Source of the DNA: Lucinisca nassula
Taxonomy: Eukaryota > Mollusca > Bivalvia > Lucinida > Lucinidae
Assembly: GCA_963580285.1 (NCBI GenBank)
Contig: OY757011.1
Location: 204,431,644-204,495,643, forward strand
Direction: 5' to 3'
Length of the DNA: 64,000 nucleotides
The notes beneath the pieces were generated by a model. That model was given only the letters and a program-made list of their open reading frames with translations, was not told the DNA's origin and made no database searches. Positions 1 to 12,700 of the stretch are shown here, piece after piece; positions within the stretch are counted from its first letter, which is position 1; each line of letters begins with the position of its first letter. Both the position numbers and the translations under genes were made by a program.

Positions 1-383
1 CCTATACTTGTTTGCTAGTTTGTGTTCCGATTTTGCAACCCTGTCAACACTATTTAGGTTATTTTGGAATATAGAATGCGCTTTGCTGGGGTGCTCATTA
101 CATGGTCGTGTTTATGGTAAGAGTTTACAGAGACCTTCATGAGTGTTTTATTTACCCTTGCCCTTCTGAATAAATTGAGTTTGTCCCACCCATTTCTGAC
201 TATCAACCAATGAAATCACTTGATTTAATGTATTCATTCAATCAACAAATTGAATAACAAGTGTAGATCCTGATTAGATGACTTCTCCATCTGATCTGGA
301 TCTACACTATTTGCAAAGGTATGGCTGGTTTAACTTTTGTTATGTTTCAAATGACCATTCAGACACAAAGTGAGCTTTGACTG
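1..383. repeat. MINPP1 3' flank with a GATCAGA-hairpin repeat (family D)
   Basis: Region downstream of the MINPP1 stop. Positions 160-345 are a family-D hairpin repeat (described at 58681). A possible AATAAA on the minus strand (147-152) lies about 230 nt past the stop; it may simply belong to nearby repeat sequence. Nothing else recognisable. Confidence 0.6.
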
Positions 384-774
384 CTATAACTCATCATGCT
401 TTGTTAAACTACAGGAAGACTTGAAATCACAGTGGTCCACATGATGTATATAACTATCTCTCACATCCTTATATCTACACACATAGTCATCACAAGCTGG
501 TACTAATACGGGTTTTTCATTAACATACACACGTAACACAAACTTCTCCTCGGTGGGTTCTGAGTTCTGAGATCCTACTCCATTGTTACAGTCATATAGA
601 ATCAATGCTATATTGGCAGAGAATGGCAGGATCTGACTAGATTTAAACTTTCTGTTTCTCATCTCATGATAGTTAGTAGACATGAGTGGTGTTGAGTCAT
701 TGAAGAGTCCTAGGGCAGCATACAATGGAGCCAGGGTTTCTGCATGGCCAAAATAGAATGTAGCCACATCTCCT
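384..774 (-). CDS. MINPP1: MINPP1 exon 4 (terminal)
   Basis: Terminal exon of 391 nt from acceptor TTTTTCAG (AG at 776-775) to the TAG at 386-384. It encodes FGHAETLAPL with the catalytic HAE, then a conserved C-terminal subdomain and the ER-retrieval tetrapeptide HDEL. The minus-strand Met a few codons upstream (785) lies inside the intron polypyrimidine tract and is not a start. Confidence 0.94.
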
Positions 775-3700
775 CTGAAAAACAAACATCTAGTTGTTCA
801 AAGCATCGATACTTTAAAGAGATTGTAAGCAGGCAAAATGTTAACTGCTCTAGCAAGTACAATATGCAATAGTCTGGTATTTTTGCTGAACAAAATGTGG
901 GTAGCAAATGCAAAAGCTACCCACATTTTTTTCAGCAGAAATACCAGAGTTTTGCAAATGCAAAAGCCAGCAAAAATATCAGTGTATGATAGACATGCCA
1001 TAAAACACATATATTTCGCTGTCAAAGGCGGTCAAGGAAATAACGCAAAAATAAAATATCGCCAATTAAGATCAAACTGGCAGAAAGTTTATTCCCACTA
1101 GCATGATATAGAGAAATAAAACGTCAATCAGTCAAGGGTATTATCTGTTGCAAAAGAAAAAATGTGTATTTACTTTTTAGAAGTAGAGCTTACTGTTAGG
1201 GAGAGTAGCTAAAAACTATTCTATCTTAACAAAGTAAAAGATAATTTATCAAGTCTTTCACGTTGCTTAACAAGTCAATTATGAAGTCATTTAGCTTGCT
1301 CAACAGGGTTAAATAAAAGCCAATTCATCTTGACTGTAATTGTCAAAATTGCACGAATAATTGGTAATTGGTTGGCAGCTTTGTCTTGGAGTACACCAAG
1401 TCCGACATTATGAGTGCAAAAGCGTGAATGCAAGAAAGAAAACTACAACTAATTATAACTTGTTTATTTGAGTAATTTAATAACATTAGGACTGATTTGT
1501 ATTCAATCAAACAAGAACAGCACAGACATAGTTGGAAAACAGTTTAAAATCACCGTGTATGAATTGCAAATCACCGTGTAGGATTCCAATGCATAAGACA
1601 CACATGCTACGTCAGAAATCACAGATTTATTTTTTATTTCCGAAATTGCAAAACCGCAAAAATAAACATCCGCTGAGAGGTCCACTCATAAAAACCACAA
1701 AAATTTGCTGCTGCCAAATTTTAGTGTTTTACAGTAATTACAAATCAACATTGCAATGATATACATCACATCACATGAACAAGTCCATGAAATGAACACC
1801 CCCATAAACCCTAATTTATATAGAGAAAATTGGGGTTTACAGGGGTATACATTATTTTTCTTATTTCTGCTCCAAGACATAGGTTTAACTCCTTAGAACC
1901 GCCTCAATGAGGTGATTGGAACAAGCACCCACAACCTATGTTTGCAGTATAAATAAGAAAATATCATGGGTTTTCATCAGAAAGTAGCCATTTTGGAGAT
2001 GTGAAGAAATGCACTATATCGCATGGGTGCATTATCGTAATAAAAACTACCATTGTCACTAGTTTTCAGCGACAGGACCCAATTACCGTATTCGCCCTAA
2101 TAACTGCACATGCTCCTATAAGCGCACACCAAAGCTATTTTTGAAAAGGAAATGCATAAGCGCACACTTTACAGTAATCTCCCCTTGAAGCTCTCATAGT
2201 AAAACTTACCATTATTATTTCCAACAGTGAAGGCAATGTTTAAGTATCTTTTTCCATCCCATTAAATATCAGTATGCATCATCTTGGAAGCTGTTGTTTT
2301 CGTATCAAGTGTGCGCTAATTAGGTCGATTTTTCACCATGATTTTATGACACGATTTTGAAAAAACTAAGCGCACAGTGCGGTAATTAGGGCGAATACGG
2401 TATTCCAAACTAGTAATGACTTTATAATGTTAATTTATTATTGAAACTGTGATCATTTGATATGGCAAATATACTACTATTTTGGCAAAAGCTAGTTACA
2501 TTTTTCCTGCCAAAATTCCAGAGTATCAGATACTGTACTTGCTATAGTAAACAATCTGGACCCAGTTGTTCAAAACTAATGATGCTGTTAGTTGACATAC
2601 CATTAAAATTAGCATTAAATTTGACAAATCATCACGAAAACACGCCTATATAATTTTGACTCCCTTGAACCCCACTTTTACGCAGTAAAACTGGGGTTTA
2701 CAGGGGTAAACTTATTTTTCTTATTTCTGCTCTAAAACATAAATTGTGGGTACTCGTTAGAACCGCCTCGATGAGGCGGTTCTAACGAGTACACACAATC
2801 TGTATTTTGAGCAGAACTAAGAAAAATATCACAATGTTCATCTAAAAAAAATTCAATTTTTCGGAGGTAAAGTTTACAATGTATTGGTATAGGCATGTTT
2901 TCGTAATTATACTAATATTTTTTGCTGAAAAAATTTGCAAAGTAGAAGTAAAACAAAGATCAGGAATTGATACAATTAACTTACTCCATCCATAAAAGAC
3001 ACCAAAGGGAAAGAAATACAAACATTAAGCGACCAGACCATAATGGAAACCTAAACAAAGGAAGGCCATATGGACAGTTACTTTCCCACAAAATGGCCAT
3101 ATGCAAAAGCTGCAAACACACACGGATTGACCTGAAGCTTGGCAAGTTCTACATGTCATTTTGTAGGTCTAAGGCATAGTCTTTCTTATGTCTCATTATG
3201 AAAACACACCTATTCAAATATATTGAAAATTTAACATCCAAAAAATTCAGATAAAAAATTCTGATATTTTAATAGTTCTGCTCAAAGCCAAGATTGTGGG
3301 CACTCATTAGAAACATCATTCTCAAAGAGAGGCACTCATTCCGCCTCAAGGAGGCAGTTCTAACGAGTACCCAAAATGTATGGTTTTGAGCAGAAATAAG
3401 GAAACTAATGTATACCCCTGTAAACCCCAGTTCTACTATATGAAAGAGGTCTTCAATGGGGTCAAATTATAATGGCATGTTTTCGTGATGTTCATGAAAA
3501 CGTTTGTTGTAGGTACATGTACTTGCTGGAACTGCTATTAACCCTTTTTGTACCAAATGGAATCTTCCTCCTTATATATAGCAGGTGTTCATTTCAAAAT
3601 TTAGGGGTGTCAGGTTGTGTTTTCTTCAAAATTAATTAGGAAAATGGCTGAACTTTTAGCAAACAGTGGAGGCCCTGATCAGACGCCGTGTTCTGCGGCG

Positions 3701-6700
3701 TCTGATCTGGGCCTGCACTGTTTGCCAAGGTACCCTTTTAGGGGTTTCTGGTACTCAATGAGTAAAGGCGATTCTAACCTATACAAAAAATATATATTTT
3801 ATGCAGAAATAAAAGAATAGACTTTTTATGTTAATGCTCACCATGCTGAACCCAGATATGTCCTTCTCTGAAACCAGTTATCATACAGATTATCTGGCTT
3901 CAGGATCTATACTTTTCAATTGGATCTATACGTTTCAATTCTGCTTCTGCATCCATAGTAAAAAACACATGCAACACAAATGGCAGAACATAGGGAAAGA
4001 GTGTAGCATACTGAGATTAATTTTTCATCATGGTGAAGTATTTGGTGAATGGAGGAAACATCCACAGTATAAATAGAGAATACCAGTTCTTGTCATGTGA
4101 TATCAAGTTGATCAGGCAATACTTTGAGAATGCTTGCACAATCGCGAGGTTTGCAGAGTGATTCTACTTGCATTCTCGAAGCCGAGTCTGATAAACTTGA
4201 TATCAAATGACACAAATCTGGTATTCTATTTATGAGTTAATCCCCTTGTACACTACTACAGTTTTGCCATTTTTTTCCAGTAGTCCAGTTCATAGAAGTG
4301 CAATATCACATTGATCTGATAAAGCTCACTTGTCCCGAAATAGCATATCTTTATCAGGTCAGTATGTTACAATGCAATTAATATAGGGGATAACTGATAA
4401 AACCCTTTTTAGGGTATGTAGGCATTTCTAACAAATACCCAGAACCTATGTATATGAGCAAAAATAAGAAAAATAATGTATACCCCAGTAAACCCCAGTT
4501 TTCTTTATATAAAGTGGGGTTTTCATTTCCAAACTTGTAAACATGATGCTATTGACAGCCAGCAAACTAAATTGATTAAATCTATTTTGTTTGCCCACAT
4601 AAAATTGCAATAATAGATAGGCTTAATTTATACAAGTTTTTTTAATATTTTTATTAATATAATGGCTTAAGATGATGTGTTTGTCCACTCAGTTGGTCTC
4701 CAAACATATGTTCAGGTGCAATATTAAAAGACATATTCAAGTGTGATATTGTTCACTCACCTTCTTTTCATATTGTTAAGCATGTTTCCAATGGTTTTGT
4801 CCATATTTTTAAAGATATTTTCCACCAGAGGACAGGCCATCTTTCCTATGATTGGGTGCCCATAGGCCTTCTTCCAGTATTGCTACAAAATAAAAGACTA
4901 ATGGTTGTCAAGCATTATTATACTAGTAAAAACATAAACTCTTTCTGAGAACTAGAGACCTGGGCTCAGTTGTTCAAAAAACCATGTCGTTAGTTAACGT
5001 ATCATTAAAACTTTGATAATTTAATATGGCAAATACACTCATATTTTTGCTGAAAAAAATGTGAGTAGCTTTTGCATATGCAAAAGCTACTCACATTTTT
5101 TTCAGCAAAAATAACAAAATTTTAGATATTGTACTTGCCAGAACAGTTAACAGTATGACCACTAATGAGCTTTTGTTTGTTTGATTTGCGGTTAAACGTC
5201 CCCGTCAACACTACAGGTCATTTTGGAGATGCTGCTTCCAATTTTGTGGGACTTTTACCCGACATTGAGATGAAATGACATCTCAAGCTCTGCCGCCCAA
5301 TGAAACCAATAGGGTTTATAAGCATGGACAGGCCGACTGACACCGCTTTGCCTGGGCATACCAGTACTCATGTGCGGGTAGGTTTCAGCTCTGCATGGAA
5401 GCATCATGCAGCCCATATATTTTTTCAAGCCCCAATGGGCGCGGCCGACTAATGAGCTTGTTCAGCTAACAAAGCTTTGAACAACTGGGCCCTGGACACA
5501 ATTGTTCAAAGCAACTGTTAGCTTAACAAGCTTGTCAGTGTTAAAACTGTTAACAAGTTCCATATATTTAATAGACTGTTATTTTTGCTGAATTTTCAGC
5601 AAAAATATTAGTTGGTATGCCATTTAATATGATCAAAATTTTTATGTTAACTAACAACACTGTTAGTTTGAACAACAGAATCCAGATGTGCATGTATGAA
5701 CCATCATAAGCTGAACATAACGATAACACACCCGTGCGACATAGTTCATTTTTCATATCTCCAAAATGGCTACTTTTCTGAAGAAAATCTGTGATATTTT
5801 TCTTATTTATACTGCAAACATAGGTTGTGTGTGCTCGTTAGAACCGATGGATGCTAAGCCTGATTTTTGATTGGCCATTATGACAACACATCCGTGTGAT
5901 GTAATGCATTCTTTCATATCTCCAAAATGGTTATTTTTTCCATGAAAATCTTTGCTATTTTTCTTATTCATATTTAAAACATAGGTTTTGGGTGCTCGTT
6001 AGAACGGCCTCAATGAGGCGGTTCTAACCAGTACCCACAACCTATGTCTTGGAGCCGAAATAAGAAAAATAAGGTAAACCCCCGTAAACCCAAGTTTTCT
6101 CTATATAAAGTGGGGTTAAGGGGGTGTTCATTTCATGGACTTGTTCCTGTGATGATAAACTTATCCCTTACCCTGTTGAATAAATTAATTTAGCCACACC
6201 CATTTCTTACTGTCAATCAATCAAATTAATTAATGTAATATTCAATTCCCAAACAGAATGACAAACTGTAGATCCTGATCAGATTTGTTCTTCAGAAGCC
6301 ATCTGATCAGGATCTACACTGACTGCAAAGGTAGGGTTGTCCTGTTTAGCAGGATAATGGTTAAGTTGTGGACACATTTTTAAATGTTCTTGTACAATCC
6401 ATAATTATGCTAGTTTTTAGCAAAATTACTAGTTTAGTTGTTGTACATGTACTTCTAAAATGATAGAGGATTTTGCCAAAAATTGGGAATTACTCCTCTT
6501 GAATCAGCAGAAGGGAGAGAACTACAGAAGATATTTCAAAATCACTCTTCATGAAAGAATGTTCCTGACCTGACAGGGATTGAATCAGCAACCTTCTAAT
6601 CACCTGTCAGAGACAAATCTTTGTTTGTTTGTTTGATTTGAGGTTTAACGTCCCCGCCAACACTGTATATGCCATTTTGGAGACGTTGCTTCCAATTTTG

Positions 6701-9700
6701 TGGGGCTTTTATGAGACATTGATGAGATGAAATGACATCTCAAGCCCTGTCGCCCAGTGAAACAAATAGGGTTTATAAGCATGGATGGTCCGACTCGCAC
6801 CGCTTCGCCTGGGCAGGCTTAGATCCTCTAAGTGGTTTACCAGTACTCGTGTGCAGCCGGATTCAGCTTTGCACGGAAGCACCATGCAGCCCATCTATTT
6901 CTTCAAGCCCCAATCGATGGACGGACTGTTTGAACAAAAAGTAAGGAGAATATAATGTTTACCTTTATCCCACTGCATAAATTAATCAAGACACTCCCAT
7001 TTCTGATTATCAACCAATCAAATTACTTGATATAATAGATTTGTTCAAATTCACAAACTGAATGACAAATAGTGTAGATCTTGATCAGATGGCTATCCAG
7101 ATCTACACTGTTTGCAAAGGTTGGGGTTGTCGTGAACAGCAGGATAAGGGTTAAAATATATTTCCAGGGTGTCAATGACCAGATAATACAGACTTGTTAA
7201 TGTGGTAAAAAAATTAAATAGAAAGTGATCATACCAAAAATGCATGACAACCCTATTAACATAAAGCTGACAAAATGCAGACATTTTCATAAAGTTCTCC
7301 AACTGTGTTATCTACAATTTGAATATATTTAAATTATAGTTGCTCCCCTTTGACTTACATCAAACCAGTTATCATACATGTAGCTTGCACACCACTAATG
7401 ATGTAACTTATTCTAGATTTTCATACAAATACTGCTACATGTAACAACGAACATGTACAGCAGATGCTTATCCAAATTGCACGACCCGCAAAAAAGCAGT
7501 CGGTTAATTTCTAAGAGTGCCCTAAAATCACCGTGTCATTATGTCATTCGGTCATTCTGTCAGTCTGTCAGTCTGTCAGTCCGTCCGTCCGTAACCCGTC
7601 GGTGAAAATTGGTGATAGTGTACTGATAGATATCAATGAGATCTAACCAATGAACTTGCGAAATATTACATTCCATTTAGTATAGCCTCGCCGAGCCGAA
7701 AAATGTGAAAATGTGAAAATTTTCGAACTGCTTCTCCTCAGAAACCGTTGAGCCAATTGAATTCAAATTTCAAATGGAGCCTCTATGGGATGGGGGAAAC
7801 CAAAGTTTGCTCATGGGTCCAGGTCACATGACCAAAATGGCCGCCAAGCCATATATGGTCTGTCTATCTGTCCGTCCGTAACCCGTTTGTGAAAATTGGT
7901 GATAGTGAATTAACCGCTTGGAATATTTAAACAATTTTTGGCATACTGATAGATATCAATGAGATCTAACCAATGAACTTGCGAAATATTACATTCCATT
8001 TAGTATAGCCTCGCCGAGGCAAAAATGTGAAAATTTTCGAACTGCTTCTCCTCGGAAACCGTTGGGCCGATTGAAGTCAAATTTCATATGGAGCCTCTAT
8101 GGGATAGGGAAACCAAAATTTGCTCATGGGGTCCAGGTCACATGAACAAAATGGCCGCCAAGCCATATATGGTAAAAACCCTTCAAAAATAGTCTTCTCC
8201 AGAACCACTGGGCAGATTTCCACAAACTTGATAAATAGCATCTGGGACGTAGGCCCATCATAAATTGCTAAAATGGTGACCCTGGGTTGACCTTGATCTT
8301 CTTTGGGTCCGTCCGTAACCCGTTTGTGAAAATTGGTGATAGTGACTTAACCGCTTGGAATATTTAAACAATTTTGGATCTAACAAATGAATTTGCGAAA
8401 TATTATATTCCATTTAGTATAGCCTCGCCGAGGCGAAAAATATGAAAATTTTCGAACTGCTTCTCCTCGGAAACCGTTGGGCCGATTGAAATCAAATTTC
8501 ATATGAAGCCTCTATGGGATGGGGGAAACCAAAATTTGCTTATGGGGTCCAGGTCACATGACCAAAATGGCCACCAAGCCATATATGGTATGTCTGTCTG
8601 TCTGTCTGTCTGTCTGTCCATCCGTCTGTCCGTCCGTAACCTGTTTGTGAAAATTGGTGATGGTGACTTAACCGCTTGGAATATTTAAACAATTTTTGGC
8701 ATACTGATAGATATCAATGAGATCTTACCAATGAACTTGTGAAATATTACATTCCATTTAGTATAGCCTCGCCAAGCTGAAAAATGTGAAAATTTTCAAA
8801 CTGCTTCTCCTTGGAAACCGTTGGGTCGATTGAAGTCAAATTTCATATGGAGCCTCTATGGGATGGGGGAAACCAAAATTTGCTCATGGGGTCCAGGTCA
8901 CATGACCAAAATGGCCGCCAAGCCATATATGGTAAAAACCCTTCAAAAATAGTCTTCTCCAGAACCACTGGGCAGATTTCCACGAAACTTGATAAATAGC
9001 ATCTGGGACGTAGGCCCATCATAAATTGCTAAAATGGTGACCTTGGGTTGACCTTGACCTTCTTTGTGCCTAGGTCAACTTTGACAAATATGCTTTTGTA
9101 TTGGAAAAGTGAGAATGCATTTTATCCTGCAAACGATTCAGAATACAGTACTAAAGTATAAGATATATTTTTGCTCCTTACGATAAGGCACATTTATTTG
9201 GGGAACCGTTTTAGGTCCAGGTCACATGACCAAAATGGCCACCATACCCATATATGGTAACACTCATAAAGCTAAAAGCATCCGGCATGTCGTGCACTTC
9301 AGCTGAAGCACTGGTTCCTGTACCAATTTCAAGATCACTCTGATATGGGTCCTCTGTAGGGCTGGCTAATCGGAGCTGAAAAGATAATCGATTATCAGAC
9401 CTGTCATTGCGATCGATAATCAATTTGTAATCGCTAAGGTTTTTGTCATAATATTACCTGTCTGGTTTTCTGTCTGAGCAGAACTCTTATCATATGTTGC
9501 ACTTTACCATATATATTTGAACAAGCAAGCCTGAGCAAACAGTGTAGACCCAGATGAGATGCCGCAACATGCGGCGTCTCATCAGGATCTGCACTGTTTG
9601 CCACTGATCCAGCTATTTTAGGCACAGGTTTGGGTAGTAAATTGCACTTATCAAATAATCGATTACAAGCAAATCAGTACTGATAATAATTTTTGTGGAA

Positions 9701-12700
9701 TTTATTGATCAATTCATCGATTATACGATTAATCGTGTCAGCCTTAGTCCTCTGCCCCAGTATTTATGGCATACCAACTGGATACCGCTCGGAGATACTT
9801 CCACATAAATGTAAACCTCTTTTTATACTGTTCCATATAACATGGTCTTGGATAACACAGCTTAAAGATAGATCCCTAAAATATATACATGTAGATAATA
9901 TACATGTAGAAACATGAGCTTTGTTTTTTTAAACATTTGTTAAAAATAACACAGTTGGTAAACCACCATTATGATCCTAAATATCTGGATAGATAGGCTT
10001 AAGCAAACAGTGCAGACCCGGATCAGACTGCATCTTTGGAAGCAGTCTGATCATTACCATTCTGTCTGCACCTTTAGGACTCCTTGCAGGATTGTAAAAC
10101 ATTTGTTAAAATTTTAGGAGAATTACAGCAAGTCCATTTTTTTATTATTATTATTTTTTTTGTTTTTGCTTTGGACTTCAATAAACGTATTATAAAGAGG
10201 TTTCGGTGTATTACGAGCGTGGCAGTTTCTATTACTTTCTGGGCCGAGTTGCCCAAAACTAACGACATTGTTAGTTAACATATCCTTAAAACTTTGAGCA
10301 TTTAATGTGACAAATATGCCAATATTTTTGCTGAAAAATGCAAGCAGCTAATACCACTGTATTAGACATTGTACTTACTAGAACAGTTAACAATTTGACG
10401 ACTAATGATGACTAAGCTAACGATGTTTTGAATAAGTGGGCCCAGGCTGCTTTACTGTGACCTGATCTAATCTTAAAAGAACAGTTTGCTTCTAAAGTGT
10501 ATACCAGTAAACTCTTCCATTGCTATATGTTGGACAAGTCAATTTGTCATATAAGGGATATCAGGCCTACCGGTATTTATTCGTTTTTGTTCTATTTGTA
10601 ATGGAAAATTCTGTTAGCAAATAGTGTTTGTTTTTGTTTGATTTGATATTTAACGTACCCGTCAACACTGTACAGGTCATTTTGGAGATGCTGCTTCCAA
10701 TTTTGTGGGACTTTTACCCGAAAATGAGATGAAATGACATCTAAAGCCCTGCCGCCCAATGAAACCAATAGACCGTCCGATAGCAAATATAACTTAAAAA
10801 TTCTATTTTCACATCATGTCAAAACCTAATCGTTGTAAACAAGTTTTATATCAGCTGGTTGTCAGCAGCGTCACAGGCTGGTCACAACCAGTTGTCAGCA
10901 GCCAGTTCCAGCCTGAAAGTGTGACCAAATTTTTCATTTACCATCAAAGTCCTAAAAATTCAGACACCTTCAAGTGACCTTGAGGACTAGCTGTAATTTT
11001 CCTAAAACCTTAACAAATTTGTTTCATGATCCACCAAGGAGTCCAAAAGGTGCAGATGGAATGGCAAACAATAGAGACCCAGAACAGACTGCTCCTTCAC
11101 TGTTTGCTTAGGCCAATCTGTCCCAATACTTAGGATTATTACGGTATGTGATTCTATGTTTTCTCACCTTGAGATCATTATGATACTCCAGTATTTCTCT
11201 CTCTTCATCAGTTAGCAGTTGACACCAATCATCTCTCTCAAATATTATCATCTCAAAGGTACACAGGAAGTATACAAGTTTCAGCTCACCTAAAACATGT
11301 AAAATATAGCAAGATCTTTCAAATCTGGGATTGTAGTTTTACTCAGATTTGAATGTGACAGTTTGATACTTGTTACCGTTAATTCAAGATCAGAAGCATT
11401 AATGGGGATAAATACATCCAAAAATGGGCTTATTTGGACAACTTTTGTCATTCTTGAAAAGTCCAGCCTTTCAAAATATACCAGTGTCACATTTTCAGAA
11501 ACCTGTCCAACCTGACACAAGGAGACTTGCAGCAATTGACAGGACAACAGCTTTTGAGTAAAAGACTTGAAAACAGACAATTAAGGTATGTATGGAAAAA
11601 AAAGGTAATCATATGTACATTTATATATATCATATATGCACCAGTGTAGTACGTAATAGAGAGAAATAGAATTCTGAAAGGTTTCCTTCCCTATCCACAG
11701 CAAACACTGGCTCTCTGAAACGCAAGCAGAGGAGATTTAACAAAGTTCTACACTAAGTTCTAACACTGGTCACCTATATAGTCAATGGTTAAACCAAGTG
11801 ATACAAGTTTATTGGGTGACAAATCACTAGGAGAATAAGCGTGACACAAAGAGTCGCAGTTTTATGATGTTTTGTGACATCATTGATTGTTTCCTTGATG
11901 TTAGACAGAGTAACGTCTTTTTCACACATTCAAGCATGTTATAAAAACGAGTGAGAACAAAATCCACTCCCCCCCCCCCCCCCCCCCCCCGCACCCTACC
12001 GGACAAAATCCCTCCCACTCAATTTTGTATAGGTGGACAAAATCCCTCCCATGTTTTCTGCAACATGGACATAATCCCTCCCGCACATTTTACAAGGTGG
12101 ACAAAATCCCTCCCATGTTTTTTGCAATGTGGACATAATCCCTCCCGCACATTTTTACAAAAAAATGCCATTTTGTTGTTTTTTTTTATCTTCTATTTTT
12201 TTCTCTAAAAAAGTTAATATATTTTATTGAAATTGTAAATTATGCCCATTTATTCATTTATGATCATTTCTTGTTAATTAGTGCCTTATCCATTCATGCT
12301 GAATATGTTTGTATTTTAAATGTGCTATCAAATGCCAGGGTATGAATACCAGCATCCATGAGATCATGGCTGAACATTCAAGTTATTCTTGGACTTGTTT
12401 GAAGTGTGGCCTGCCAAACTTTAGCACAAGTTTATTTGCAGACTTCTCAACATCAGACTGTTCTAAGAACAGTTTTAGTGTCTTAGACAGCTCTCTACCA
12501 CACATGACCTCTACACCAAAGAAACACCACTCGAAACAAAAAAATCCAAATAAACTAAAAATCCTCAACATAAACTTCCAATCAATTGTTAACAAAATAC
12601 CGGACTTCCACTGCTTACTTGACACTGAGAACCCAGATGTTGTCATTGGCACTGAGTCGTGGCTGGCACCTGATATCTCCAGTGGTGAAATTTTCCCTCC

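Larger units (their letters stand above)
4883..11167. other. MINPP1 intron 2: nested MITEs, SINE-like copies, tandem array
   Basis: Contents: family A 4961-5492 interrupted by a B retroposon; second family A copy 5496-5690; two family C halves 5718-6152; family D 6155-6365; B copy 6621-6930; family D 6955-7160; tandem array 7545-9240; E-type hairpin 9530-9608; F-type hairpin 10000-10095; family A 10241-10446; partial B 10627-10780; F-type 10965-11125. Segments 7160-7545, 9610-10000 and 10780-10965 show nothing I recognise. Confidence 0.6.

Noticed and set aside
7545..9240. Possible centromeric or telomeric satellite
   Set aside because: Only about four variable units with microsatellite junctions; typical dispersed repeat, no evidence of a large satellite block.
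11290..11580. 96-codon minus-strand ORF adjoining MINPP1 exon 2
   Set aside because: Wholly intronic, ends at the exon-2 acceptor, no similarity to MINPP1; the exon 1 to exon 2 join is already in phase without it.
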